A DNA stretch of 43,889 nt. Source: CAYQQR01 sp964420035. GTDB taxonomy: Bacteria; Bacteroidota; Bacteroidia; Bacteroidales; SM23-62. The notes under the pieces were generated by a model that saw only the letters and a list, made by a program, of their open reading frames with translations, was not told the origin of the DNA and did no database searches. Every line of letters begins with the position of its first letter. The stretch's first letter is position 1. The stretch lies in NCBI GenBank assembly GCA_964420035.1, contig CAYQQR010000037.1, positions 1-43,889 of the forward strand, in the 5' to 3' direction. This document shows positions 16,283 through 25,278 of this stretch, piece after piece. Position numbers and translations under genes: made by a program.

Positions 16283-17545
16283 TCAGACATGCACCCTGTT
16301 GAATTCATGCAGGGCATCAAACAGGGCCACAACATTTTGAACGGGTGTATTGCCCTGGATGTTATGAACGGTATTGAATACAAATCCCCCGTCCCGGCCG
16401 AAGATCTCACAATGTTTCAGGACCTGGGTCCTGACTTCTTCGGGGGTGCCGAACATCAATTCATGCTGGGTATCCACACCCCCTCCCCAAAAAACAATAT
16501 CCTGACCATATTCCTTTTTGAGTTCATCTGCGCCCATGTCTTTAGCGGACACCTGTACCGGGTTCAGTATGTCAAAACCGGTTTCAATGAAGGCAGGGAT
16601 CAATGGACGAACAGAACCGCACGAATGTTTGAACGTTTTCCATTGGGTATGCCGGTGGATCCAGTCGTTGATCTTTTTGTAATAGGGCATGTAAAGCTCC
16701 TTGTAGGTTCCCGCATCCAGGAACTGGCTGTCCTGGGTGCCGAAATCGGTCCCACAGATAAACAGGATATCGATATCTTCCCCCATCACTTCATAAAAGC
16801 GTTCCAGGTTTTCCAGGGCAATTTCAACCTGCTTTGAAAATACTGCATGGATATAATCCTGGCGGGTGAGGGTGGACATGTACCATTCGGCCACGTCCCT
16901 GATCCCCCTGGGACATTTCATAAACGGTCCGGGCACCAGGGCAATATCACCCAAGCCGGTTCCGCCCATGTTGGCAATGATGGCCCGGTCTGTTTTTTTT
17001 GCACGCTCCAGTTCCTGTTTAAAATGCGCCAGGTCCGCGTCGGTCAGCAGACCGAACTCCTCGAGATTGTCCTCAGGATTAAGATTGTTCTCATCAATCG
17101 GCTCCTGCCGGATGATGGTGTCGAAAAAATATCCCCCTTTGGGTATTTTTCCGCTGGGGGGTGCGGAAGTATCTCCTTCCGGGAAGATCAATTGTCCCCC
17201 GTCTTCATCCCTTTTGGTTTTAAAATGTTCGGAAACCAGGACCGTAAATCCGTCATCCATGGTCCACGCTTTCCAGTTTTCATTGGGGAAGCCGAACATG
17301 GTATTCCTGGCCGGGATTCCGTATACATCCAGTCCCAATGCATCCTGCAGGTCCTCTTCCACAAGTCCCAGCATCTGGTATGGCTCGTAAGCTTTCACAA
17401 GTCTTTTTTCCAGACCGTAATAATCCCGCAATTCAGCCACCACCCGCACATGCATCCCGGTCACCCCCGTGGATCCGAAATCAACAGGGATCCTGTCCGG
17501 CTCCTGGTGATTCAAGCTTCGACGTACCCGCTCCAGTGAAGTCAT
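16283..17545 (-). CDS. Uroporphyrinogen decarboxylase-fold methyltransferase-type protein
   Basis: A 420-residue cytosolic TIM-barrel protein of the URO-D superfamily. The start MTSLERVRRSLNHQEPDRIPVDFG is typical of the branch that includes corrinoid-dependent methyltransferases (MtaA/CmuA-like) rather than haem-pathway HemE, whose N-terminal substrate-binding arginines are not seen. The zinc-type ligands are suggested by FKHSCGSVRPLIP, and the end of the barrel by GFDILNPVQVSAKDM and DIVFWGGGVDTQHE. Members move methyl groups to or from a cobalamin protein, or act on unknown substrates in catabolic clusters. No corrinoid protein is encoded nearby, so the reaction stays open. It is probably monocistronic. 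Confidence 0.8.
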   Translation of the reverse strand: MTSLERVRRSLNHQEPDRIPVDFGSTGVTGMHVRVVAELRDYYGLEKRLVKAYEPYQMLGLVEEDLQDALGLDVYGIPARNTMFGFPNENWKAWTMDDGFTVLVSEHFKTKRDEDGGQLIFPEGDTSAPPSGKIPKGGYFFDTIIRQEPIDENNLNPEDNLEEFGLLTDADLAHFKQELERAKKTDRAIIANMGGTGLGDIALVPGPFMKCPRGIRDVAEWYMSTLTRQDYIHAVFSKQVEIALENLERFYEVMGEDIDILFICGTDFGTQDSQFLDAGTYKELYMPYYKKINDWIHRHTQWKTFKHSCGSVRPLIPAFIETGFDILNPVQVSAKDMGADELKKEYGQDIVFWGGGVDTQHELMFGTPEEVRTQVLKHCEIFGRDGGFVFNTVHNIQGNTPVQNVVALFDALHEFNRVHV

Positions 17546-17723
17546 AATGATCGCATTTAGTTATTAGTTCGTGTAAAATTTAGTGATATTTTCAGCTCAC
17601 CGATTGTTACAGAGCAAAAGAGTAAATCACAGAGATTTCCTCCATAAATATAGCTAAAGTGATATAAAGTGGCTAGGGATTACCCCCATGACCGGGAATT
17701 AGAATAATATGGCTTTCCCCGTT

Positions 17724-19970
17724 TCAGTCCCCGAATGTCAGCGTATAGCTGGTAGTAATGTTATCCGGATCATCGTCCGCAAAAGATACTGCAACCCAGA
17801 ACTTGGCCGGGGACAGGAGATTTGTGGTAATGTTCTCATTACCGCCTGCACCGTTGCTTTGACCAATGATCGAATTCCACTCTTCATTGATGAGGTACAG
17901 ATCCAGGTCGGCATTTGGATTGTTCGGGCTCACCGATAATTTAATCTGACCATGAAGAGGGGGCCTGAAATCTAAAAGAAACAGGTCTTCCAGGTAGTCT
18001 ATCACCCCACCTCCAAAATCAATCCAATAGGATCCGGCCATGCCACGATGTTCAAATTCTTCATTCTTGCCTACACTCCCCTGCAGGGTCATGTTGGTGT
18101 AATGCAAGAGCTGGGCGTTGTAGTCAAGCATATTGGAAGCGGTGGTCTCTTCGATGGTTTTGGTACCCGCTCCGGTGAAAATAAGTATTCCATCGGTTCC
18201 GTCCGCACCGTCATTGCCGCAGTTATAGCTGCTTCCTCCTTCTCCTCCGAAAGGTTTCAAACTGGAACCTGCAGCACTGATATCCATCAAACTGCTTGCG
18301 TTGAACTTAATGTTCCCCCCGTCACCGGCAGAACAACCGCAATTCATGGTGGGATTAGTATACTTCGTCACCGAGCCGTTCCCCCCAACAGTGTGGCAGT
18401 ATGCATTCACATAAATAGTATGGGCATTGATGGTCAGACTGCCACCGTTTTCTCCATAGCAACTGTTGCAGGTTGCTGTGGAGGTAACGGCTTGACCGGA
18501 TTTGCCCCTAAGACTGATGGGCGCATCTACTGTCACTGTACCCGAGGCATTAATGGTCAGGTCGGGTGAATTGGGAAATGGTTTGCATATGGGATGTTCA
18601 ATGCTGATAAATGCATTGATATCCATATCGCTCACCGTGATCACCACTGAAATTTCAGAGGAAGGAATTGTTAGTTCACCATTAATATTGAGTGTCTCAA
18701 AGACCAAGGTGGGACTGACTGCCAGAAGGTCGTCCAGGTCGCCTCCGGGGAAATTGTAACTTATGGCGGATGTCGTGGCATCGGCTACATTCGAATAGCC
18801 TGATTTGTTGGTGCCTTTATAAGCCTGAACCCTGTAAAAATATTGAGTTATGGCATCCAGACCGGTATTCTGGTATGAAGTGGTATTGGCCCCTAATGAT
18901 GCGATGTTATCCCAGTCTGTTGATCCGTTAGGGGACCTTTCGACATAGAGGCCATCCTCATTACTTGCATTATCGGTCCAGGTAAGATTGATCTGGGAAG
19001 AAGATACCGCAACTGCATTGAGGGAAGAGGGTGCGTTGACCGTCCCTGAAGTCGATGCACTGGCCACATCCGAATAACCGGAGACACTGGATTCCTTGTA
19101 GGCATAAACCCTGTAATGATAAGTGGTAAAGGATGCCAAACCCGTATTCTGGAAGGAAGTTACATTGGCACCGACAGTCTCAACCTGGTTCCAATCAGAG
19201 GTTCCATTCGGGGATCTTTCGATCTTAAAACCATCTTCATTGTCAGAATTGTCCGTCCATGTGAGATTGATCTGGGAGTTGGATACGGCAGCGGCATTCA
19301 ATGAAGAAGGTGCATTGACCACATAAGCCTTATCATTCATCTGGACGGAACCCAGATCGCCGGTATAGGATTCTACATTCACCAATTTGGTTTCATAATC
19401 CTGGTGGGTGAATATCAAAGTATCAATTACCGCCATGGTTGCCTTTTTAATATTCCCCGCTGCATACGATTCACTAAATACATTCAATCCCTTGGGGAGC
19501 TGGTTGGCAGGATTGTACATTAATTTATGGCTGTTGAAACGAGTCCCTACCCTGACATAAATGAAATAAATTGTGATGATTTCCCCCTGAATATAGGCTT
19601 CGGGATAGAGAAAGTAGTTGCCTGTGAATTCCTTCCGGTCAAGTATGTTTTTGATCTTCCTGCCTGAAATATCATAAAGGTCTATCCTGATATCTTCACC
19701 ATTGCAACGGAAATAGAGTTTTGCCCCCTCCAGGTGCGAACATGATCCTTGCCTGATAAGATCGCCCATCCCTGAACTGCTATGAACCAGGGTGAAATTA
19801 CCACCGGCATCCGTAGTGGTGGAAATGCCTCTTTGGCTTAAATTCACATTAACGGAAGAAATTGGATTGCTGTTCTTATCAACGACCTTACCTGAGAGGT
19901 TTACATCCTGGGCGGCTGAATACAGAAAAGTTAAGGACAGGATAGCCAGGAAATTGATTATTCTTTTCAT
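17724..19970 (-). CDS. Secreted multidomain protein with duplicated fibronectin type III domains
   Basis: A 748-residue protein with a signal peptide (MKRIINFLAILSLTFLYSAAQ). Residues ~23-65 look like a carboxypeptidase-regulatory-type beta-sandwich (GKVVDKNSNPISSVNVNLS). A DISGRKIKNIL segment near residue 100 resembles the T9SS type A sorting strand but sits far from the C-terminus. Two FN3 domains follow (~219-310 and ~312-405), so alike (both start VNAPSSLNA and contain SQINLTWTDN and ERSPNG) that a recent tandem duplication is likely. The next ~220 residues are Gly/Ser/Thr/Cys rich and hairpin-like. The C-terminal ~80 residues (LSVSPNNPNADLDLYL through WVAVSF) resemble a pre-peptidase/PPC beta-jelly-roll. 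Probably a cell-surface or secreted protein; the ligand is unknown. Confidence 0.8.
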   Translation of the reverse strand: MKRIINFLAILSLTFLYSAAQDVNLSGKVVDKNSNPISSVNVNLSQRGISTTTDAGGNFTLVHSSSGMGDLIRQGSCSHLEGAKLYFRCNGEDIRIDLYDISGRKIKNILDRKEFTGNYFLYPEAYIQGEIITIYFIYVRVGTRFNSHKLMYNPANQLPKGLNVFSESYAAGNIKKATMAVIDTLIFTHQDYETKLVNVESYTGDLGSVQMNDKAYVVNAPSSLNAAAVSNSQINLTWTDNSDNEDGFKIERSPNGTSDWNQVETVGANVTSFQNTGLASFTTYHYRVYAYKESSVSGYSDVASASTSGTVNAPSSLNAVAVSSSQINLTWTDNASNEDGLYVERSPNGSTDWDNIASLGANTTSYQNTGLDAITQYFYRVQAYKGTNKSGYSNVADATTSAISYNFPGGDLDDLLAVSPTLVFETLNINGELTIPSSEISVVITVSDMDINAFISIEHPICKPFPNSPDLTINASGTVTVDAPISLRGKSGQAVTSTATCNSCYGENGGSLTINAHTIYVNAYCHTVGGNGSVTKYTNPTMNCGCSAGDGGNIKFNASSLMDISAAGSSLKPFGGEGGSSYNCGNDGADGTDGILIFTGAGTKTIEETTASNMLDYNAQLLHYTNMTLQGSVGKNEEFEHRGMAGSYWIDFGGGVIDYLEDLFLLDFRPPLHGQIKLSVSPNNPNADLDLYLINEEWNSIIGQSNGAGGNENITTNLLSPAKFWVAVSFADDDPDNITTSYTLTFGD

Positions 19971-20480
19971 GACGCCGGATTTTGATTATCCATGCCATTG
20001 CTGCTGAAGAATTGACAATGAAAATGAAGTGAAGTGGTTCAGCAATGCTGGTGGATTCAGTATTTGAATACAATTTATGGCTATTCCTGCTGAATGTCAA
20101 TAATTCTGATGAAAAAAACCGATCCGTTGTTTCTCGGCTTCGACTGTTCTTTCGCTGCGCTGTTGTTCCGTCCCGAAAATCTTAGCAGCTTTGCTATTTT
20201 TCGGGACCTTCGGCCGCTTCTATTGCAGCATTTTATTTTTCTTTTTTCCTCTCCCCCCGGCCCCCTCTCCACCGTGTGGAGAGGGGGAGATGTACTGATT
20301 GTCAATTAATTACGAATTGGGTGGTTGAATTTTCCGGAGTTTTCTGAAATTCTTATTCACCTACATAACAACCGTATGACAACCTTTTTTGCGTCCTTTG
20401 CGCCTTCTTTGCGTTCTTTGCGGTTCGGAAACAACCGCATGACAACTGTATGACTATCGTATGACAGCCCTTATGCTATC
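19971..20480. repeat. Repeat-filled spacer downstream of the sulfatase gene
   Basis: No gene is seen. A long hairpin with arms GTCCCGAAAA (20170-20179) and TTTTCGGGAC (20198-20207) is related to the one at 9219-9256. A perfect 12-bp stem, CCCCCTCTCCAC (20261-20272) with GTGGAGAGGGGG (20276-20287), has a three-base loop. At about 20385-20430 CTTTGCG words repeat with mostly 8-bp spacing. At about 20431-20466 there are 11-bp units ending in ATGAC (for example CTGTATGACTA). Confidence 0.8.
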
Positions 20481-20580
20481 TGTCTCTATGTCTCTATGTC
20501 TCTATGTCTCTATGTCTCTATGTCTCAACGTCCTTTATTTTGTACTACTTATCACGTACCGTGGTCCGTGGTCCGTGGTC
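20478..20580. repeat. Octamer tandem array plus conserved tail (copy 2)
   Basis: About five ATGTCTCT units are followed by the tail CAACGTCCTTTATTTTG and by three CCGTGGTC words ending at the sulfatase stop codon. The tail matches the element at 1-120, while the octamer differs. Both copies lie at the 3' end of a minus-strand gene. Confidence 0.85.
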
Positions 20581-22048
20581 ATTCTTCCCCTGTGACTTTA
20601 TAAATATCCTCAACCAAAACCGGCCCAGTCACAGAGGTGGTGTCCGCTCCCAACGCCGCCCCCGCCATCTCCCCACGTTTCCAGTCCTTATACTGCACCC
20701 GATCCAGGGTTTCCCGGTCGGGGGTGATAGGATCCGGAACATGATCGCCGGTCTCCTCTACCCACCGGTCCATAACCTTTCTGAGGAAATGCAGGGTATC
20801 GGCATAGGCTTCCTGTCCGGCCAGATTGTTAAACTGATAGGGATCCTCTGTTACATGGTAGAGCTCCTCTTCCGGCCGGGGCACCTTGAAAATATCTTCC
20901 TGTTCGGCTGTGGTTTTGCCTTTCTCATAGGCTTGCCACAATTCTTTTCCTGCCGGGAAGACCGGGGCCGATTCCACGCACATCACCCTTCTTTCCGGGA
21001 ACCAGTTGCGGATATACATCCAGTCCCCGTAGCGCAACATGCGCTCATGTGCCTGGTACACGTGCCAGTTGTGCTCGGCAAAGGCCAGTTCGCGGGTAGT
21101 GGACTCCGGGTTCTCCAGTATCTTTTTAAAGCTTACGCCCTGCATCCGGCGGTGCTGCTTTACCCCGGCAAGTTCTAAAAAGGTCGGGCCAATATCGATG
21201 ACCGATATGAGGGAGTTGGTCCGGCCCTTTTTTACATCCGGACCATAAACAACAAAAGATGTTTTGGTCCCGCTGTTGTAGAGCCGTACTTTGCAACGCG
21301 GGAAGGGCCGTCCATTGTCGCTGCAGTAAATGATATAGGTATGCTCTGCTATGCCTTGCCTTTCGAGTTCTTTTCTCAGTTCACCCAGGTAATAATCGGT
21401 CCGGGTCACCTCGTGGTAATAGTCAGCCAAATCTTGCCGGGTCTCCGGACCGTCATACAGCATGGGCGGCACTTCTATAGAGCCGGCATCAAAGGTGACG
21501 GAGGTACTGTCGAACTGCCAGTCCCGGTGCGCATCCACCGAGGCGAACCAGCAGAAGAAGGGTTGGTCTTCGGGCCGGCCCTGCAGCAGGGGTACCCAGT
21601 GCTCCTCGTGCCCCGGTCCGCCGCCCCAGGTAATGGTGTCGAAAGCGTTCTTCACCACCTCCCCCATATGGTTCTTCCCGGATAGTACCGTGTAATAGCC
21701 CGCCTCCTTCAATAATTCCGGGAACATCACCTGGTTTTCCGGCAGGGGGGTATGCAATTCCGGTGCACCGGTATTGTGGGGATAGCGCCCGGTGATGATG
21801 CTGCACCGGGTGGGACTGCAGCTGCTGGTGGTCAGGTAGGCATTTTCAAAGAGCAAACCCTCGGCCGCCATTTGGTCGATATTCGGGGTATGCACAAGAT
21901 CATTCCCGTAACAACCGATGTCGTTCCAGGAAATATCGTCGGTAATAAAAAAGATGAAGTTCGGTTTGGGCTCTTCTTCTTTTTCCTGGCATGAGGCCAG
22001 AGCTCCGGCGAGCGCAATCGGAAGGATCAGAGAGGACGGTGTTTTCAT
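20579..22048 (-). CDS. Sulfatase lipoprotein (arylsulfatase A type)
   Basis: A 489-residue enzyme hydrolysing sulfate esters, probably on glycans. The formylglycine motif C-x-P-x-R is present as Cys77-Ser-Pro-Thr-Arg (TTSSCSPTRCSIITG), so the Cys type needs a maturase; none is in the window. Metal ligands near the start (FFITDDISWNDIG) and later (IYCSDNG) are also visible. A lipobox LASC puts the lipidated Cys at residue 20, so the enzyme is probably anchored to the periplasmic or outer membrane. A GH2 lipoprotein gene lies about 1.1 kb upstream on the same strand, beyond the oppositely oriented guaA-like gene; both suggest use of sulfated or substituted polysaccharides. No susC/susD pair is visible, so this is not a classical PUL. 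Confidence 0.92.
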   Translation of the reverse strand: MKTPSSLILPIALAGALASCQEKEEEPKPNFIFFITDDISWNDIGCYGNDLVHTPNIDQMAAEGLLFENAYLTTSSCSPTRCSIITGRYPHNTGAPELHTPLPENQVMFPELLKEAGYYTVLSGKNHMGEVVKNAFDTITWGGGPGHEEHWVPLLQGRPEDQPFFCWFASVDAHRDWQFDSTSVTFDAGSIEVPPMLYDGPETRQDLADYYHEVTRTDYYLGELRKELERQGIAEHTYIIYCSDNGRPFPRCKVRLYNSGTKTSFVVYGPDVKKGRTNSLISVIDIGPTFLELAGVKQHRRMQGVSFKKILENPESTTRELAFAEHNWHVYQAHERMLRYGDWMYIRNWFPERRVMCVESAPVFPAGKELWQAYEKGKTTAEQEDIFKVPRPEEELYHVTEDPYQFNNLAGQEAYADTLHFLRKVMDRWVEETGDHVPDPITPDRETLDRVQYKDWKRGEMAGAALGADTTSVTGPVLVEDIYKVTGEE

Positions 22049-22111
22049 GACAACTAAGATAATAAATTTGAAATGTTACGGGTTTCGTGCTATGGAATAC
22101 GCTTCAACCCA

Positions 22112-22174
22112 CGCGTAACCCGTATCCCGTAACGCGTAACAATTATTCTCAATCTGCAATCCGCAATAAGAATT
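22112..22174. repeat. Heptamer arrays CGCGTAA/CCCGTAT and CTGCAAT/CCGCAAT
   Basis: Four 7-bp units at 22112-22139 (CGCGTAA, CCCGTAT, CCCGTAA, CGCGTAA), then CTGCAAT, CCGCAAT and a degenerate AAGAATT at 22154-22174. They fill most of the divergent spacer between the sulfatase and GMP synthase genes. Confidence 0.85.
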
Positions 22175-22207
22175 TACTACCTTTATCTATTCCAAACACC
22201 CAACCCC

Positions 22208-23170
22208 ATGACCAAAGAAATCACTGCCAAAAAACTCAACCCTGAAAAATTCATTCAGGAGAAAGTCAGCGAAATCCGGGAACTGGTTGGCGATGGGACG
22301 GCCATCAACGCCCTGTCGGGCGGGGTGGACTCTTCGGTGGTCACCATGCTCGGACACAAGGCTTTGGGCAATAATCTGAAGACAGTATTCATAGAAAACG
22401 GCCTGATGCGGGAGGAAGAATCCCATAAGGTGTCCGGTTTTTTCAGGGAGTTTGGTGTGGATGTCGAGACCATCGATGCCCGCGAGGAATTCCTGAGAAC
22501 CCTGAAAGGCATCACCGACCCGGAAGAAAAGCGGGAGGCCATCACCCAGACCTTTTACAAGGAGATTTTCGGACAGATCGTAAGGGACAGCGACGCCAAA
22601 TTCCTTTTGCAGGGTACCATCCTCACTGATGTCGACGAGACCGTGGCCGGCATCAAGCGACAGCATAACGTCTTCGAGCAACTGGGCATCGACCCGCGGG
22701 AAACTTTCGGATACGGGATCATCGAACCCCTGATACAATTGCGTAAGGACGGGGTAAGGATCGTAGGCAAAGCATTGGGCTTCCCGCCGGAACATTTCGA
22801 AAGGATCCCCTTTCCCGGTCCGGCCCTGGCGGCACGCATCATCGGGGAGGTTACCCGGGAAAAACTCGATAAGGTACGGAAAGCCACCGCCGTCGTGGAG
22901 GAATTGCTGAAAGATACCGGGGCCTTTCAGTACATGGCCATCTTGCATGAGGACCGGGTGACCGGCATGAGGGATGGGAAGCGTGACTTCGGCAACCAGA
23001 TCGAGGTACGCTGCTGGGACAGTGTGGATGCCCGCACGGCCACCCCCACAAAGCTGCCCTTCGAACTCCTGGAAAAGCTGGCACAGGAGATCATCGATGC
23101 CGTCCCGGGTGTGGTCAGCGTCACCTACAACATCGCCCCCAAGCCTCCCTCGACCATGGAGGTGGTTTGA
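22208..23170 (+). CDS. guaA: GMP synthase ATP-pyrophosphatase subunit (stand-alone GuaAb type)
   Basis: A 320-residue protein equal to the C-terminal synthetase part of GMP synthase. It adenylates XMP and aminates it to GMP. The PP-loop SGGVDSSVV is at residues ~37-45. The C-terminal dimerisation/XMP domain shows PFPGPALAARIIGE, and the end TYNIAPKPPSTMEVV is close to the family's conserved tail. The glutamine amidotransferase domain that normally precedes it in bacteria (Cys-His-Glu triad, ~200 residues) is absent; the region upstream is an unrelated repeat spacer. The protein therefore resembles the two-subunit archaeal type and would need a separate amidotransferase or free ammonia. ATG 22208 gives MTKEITAKKLNPEKFIQEKV, a normal start for this type. 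Confidence 0.9.
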   Translation: MTKEITAKKLNPEKFIQEKVSEIRELVGDGTAINALSGGVDSSVVTMLGHKALGNNLKTVFIENGLMREEESHKVSGFFREFGVDVETIDAREEFLRTLKGITDPEEKREAITQTFYKEIFGQIVRDSDAKFLLQGTILTDVDETVAGIKRQHNVFEQLGIDPRETFGYGIIEPLIQLRKDGVRIVGKALGFPPEHFERIPFPGPALAARIIGEVTREKLDKVRKATAVVEELLKDTGAFQYMAILHEDRVTGMRDGKRDFGNQIEVRCWDSVDARTATPTKLPFELLEKLAQEIIDAVPGVVSVTYNIAPKPPSTMEVV

Positions 23171-25006
23171 TCAGTAGTGCTTGCTTTTATCGATGACCGA
23201 CTGATTTACGGGACTTAATTCACCCGGATCCAGTTTGATCACTGCCCGGTCATAGCTCATGAGCCCGTTTACTTCAATTTCGACATCGGTGGTTTGGGTA
23301 TAAACGGCTGCAGACAGACCTTTGTCAATCATCGGTTTCAGTTTTTCGATCAGATCGGTATAGGCAATAAATAGAGAATCACGGGATTCATAGCTCCGGT
23401 AACCCCAGTTATCCTTTTCCTGCCAGGTATGTTCTTCCAGGGGCAGTCCCAGTCCGCCGAACTCCCCCAGCACAATGGCCCGGTTCTCTTCCGGTTCGGG
23501 CATGGCCGGCCCCGGGTAAGCGTGCATATCATGGATATCCCCGACATCCCGGTCGGCCCAACCACTGGCTGCATTTACCAGGCGTGTGGAATCCAGTTCT
23601 TTTATATAATTGACAATATCTGTAGTTGCATATTGACCCCATCCTTCATTGAAAGGAACCCATACCACAATGCTGGGATGGTTGAAAAAACCCTTTACCA
23701 TTTTTTTCAATTCGTACCTGAATTGCCTGTCGGATGAATCGGATCGCACTATATCAGGATCATTCCTGCCAATGTATTCATCGCCGCTGGGCATATCCTG
23801 CCAAACCAGCAAGCCAAGCTTATCGCACCAGTAATACCATCGGGCCGGCTCGATCTTTACATGCTTCCGGGCCAGGTTGAAACCCAGTTTTTTGGTGACT
23901 TCAATATCGTATTTCAAGGCTTCATCGTTCGGGGCCGTGTAGAGTCCGTCGGGCCACCACCCCTGGTCCAGGAAGCCGAAGTGAAACACGAATTCTTCGT
24001 TCAGCATCATCCGGGTGAATCCATCCGCTCCTTTTCCCAGCCGGATCTCCCGCATACCAAAATAGCTTTCGACCTCATCGCTGACCTTGTTTTCCGCATC
24101 ATAAAGGGTGATGCTCAGGTCATAAAGAAAGGGATTATCCGGGGACCACAGTTCCGGGTTGGGAACCGGAAGGCTCAGGTGTTCAACGGCACCTTCTGCA
24201 CTGGAAACGACCTGACCCTCCTTCAATATTTCCACTTCCATCCTTGCATTATTATCCGGGCTTACGATCCCGGGATCTATAACAACCCGTTCTTTGTCAA
24301 TATCCGTGACGATTTTGAGGTCATCCAGATAGGTGTTTCCCAGGGGTTCCAGCCATACGGTCTGCCAGATACCCGTAACGGAAGTATACCAGATGCCGCC
24401 TGGATCACTGACCTGCTTTCCCCGCGGCTGGGTCCCCTCGTCCACCGGGTCCCAGACGGATATGACAATTTCCTGTTCTCCAGAACCTTTAAGAAATTTA
24501 GTTATGTCGAAACTGAATGCATCATAGCCGCCGCGGTGCTGACCGGCTTCCTCACCGTTGATCCATATTTTGGCTTCCCAATCCACGGCCCCAAAATTCA
24601 GGTGTATCATCTTCCCGAACCATTCCGTAGGGATCTCAAATCTTCGCTTATACCACAGCTTATTCTCACTGCCCACTTTTTCCCCCACACCGGAAAGAGC
24701 CGATTCAACGGGAAATGGGACCAGGATATTTCCCTGGAACTCTTCAGGTATTGCTTCCCCGGCAGGTTGAATGGCATATTCCCAGAGTCCGTTCAGATTG
24801 AGCCAGTGATCACGGACCATTTGTGGCCTGGGATACTCCGGAAGCACATTATCCGGTGAAATTTCCCCACTCCATTCTGTCAGCAGCGGATTCTCGGCGA
24901 TCTGCCAATCAGCTTTTTTTTGCGGTTCCCGCGAACAAAAAGTGAATATCAGGGGAAAAGCAATAAGAATAAGGATAAGTTTTTGAAAAGGAATCGAGGC
25001 TTTCAT
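23171..25006 (-). CDS. Glycoside hydrolase family 2 lipoprotein
   Basis: The start is set at ATG 25006 (MKASIPFQKLIL), giving a lipoprotein signal with Cys24 in FTFC; a longer reading to 25057 would bury the promoter core at 25036-25043. The 611-residue enzyme has the GH2 order: a jelly-roll sugar-binding domain (LWYKRRFEIP, HLNFGAVDWEAKIWING), an immunoglobulin-like domain, then the TIM barrel. The acid/base Glu is in WVPFNEGWGQ and the nucleophile is probably the Glu of VLGEFGG. Members are beta-galactosidases, beta-glucuronidases, beta-mannosidases and others; the subfamily is not clear. The usual Asn before the acid/base Glu is present. Located in the periplasm or at the cell surface. Convergent with the guaA-like gene, with stops back to back. 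Confidence 0.9.
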   Translation of the reverse strand: MKASIPFQKLILILIAFPLIFTFCSREPQKKADWQIAENPLLTEWSGEISPDNVLPEYPRPQMVRDHWLNLNGLWEYAIQPAGEAIPEEFQGNILVPFPVESALSGVGEKVGSENKLWYKRRFEIPTEWFGKMIHLNFGAVDWEAKIWINGEEAGQHRGGYDAFSFDITKFLKGSGEQEIVISVWDPVDEGTQPRGKQVSDPGGIWYTSVTGIWQTVWLEPLGNTYLDDLKIVTDIDKERVVIDPGIVSPDNNARMEVEILKEGQVVSSAEGAVEHLSLPVPNPELWSPDNPFLYDLSITLYDAENKVSDEVESYFGMREIRLGKGADGFTRMMLNEEFVFHFGFLDQGWWPDGLYTAPNDEALKYDIEVTKKLGFNLARKHVKIEPARWYYWCDKLGLLVWQDMPSGDEYIGRNDPDIVRSDSSDRQFRYELKKMVKGFFNHPSIVVWVPFNEGWGQYATTDIVNYIKELDSTRLVNAASGWADRDVGDIHDMHAYPGPAMPEPEENRAIVLGEFGGLGLPLEEHTWQEKDNWGYRSYESRDSLFIAYTDLIEKLKPMIDKGLSAAVYTQTTDVEIEVNGLMSYDRAVIKLDPGELSPVNQSVIDKSKHY

Positions 25007-25035
25007 GTTCTTCGGGTTTTGCTGAATTTCAATCT

Positions 25036-25066
25036 CAAAAATACTTGTTAAAAACAAAAAAACAAG
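25036..25066 (-). promoter_or_regulatory. Bacteroidota-type promoter of the GH2 gene
   Basis: On the minus strand TATTTTTG (25036-25043) is preceded by CTTG (25063-25066) with a 19-bp gap. This fits TTTG-N19-21-TAnnTTTG with one mismatch. It lies 29 bp before the chosen ATG. Confidence 0.6.
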
Positions 25067-25094
25067 ATTTATGCGCTACCAGGGGCATCTTAAT

Positions 25095-25122
25095 ACTACT
25101 TACTTCTTACATCTTACATTCC
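25095..25122. repeat. Heptamer array ACTACTT/ACATCTT
   Basis: Four 7-bp words: ACTACTT, ACTTCTT, ACATCTT and ACATTCC. Same word type as 9115-9130 and 12523-12557. It lies in the divergent spacer between the GH2 gene and the acidic protein gene. Confidence 0.75.
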
Positions 25123-25278
25123 TGCCGCTGTCGTGCATGTAAAACCTCCAGATAATATTAACCCGGAATTCGGGCATAATTCCAAAGAATTACTTAACTT
25201 CTTCCCCGGTCCGAAATACCGCAACAACCATCTCTGTTGCCGGTAGTAGAGAAGGAAAAACCAATAAAATAAACTACT

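Noticed and set aside
16283..17545. HemE uroporphyrinogen decarboxylase of haem synthesis
   Set aside because: The N-terminal start and the zinc-like His-x-Cys segment fit the methyltransferase branch; the arginines of HemE are not seen.
20579..25006. A polysaccharide utilisation locus
   Set aside because: A sulfatase and a GH2 enzyme are present, but there is no susC/susD pair or regulator, and an unrelated purine gene lies between them.
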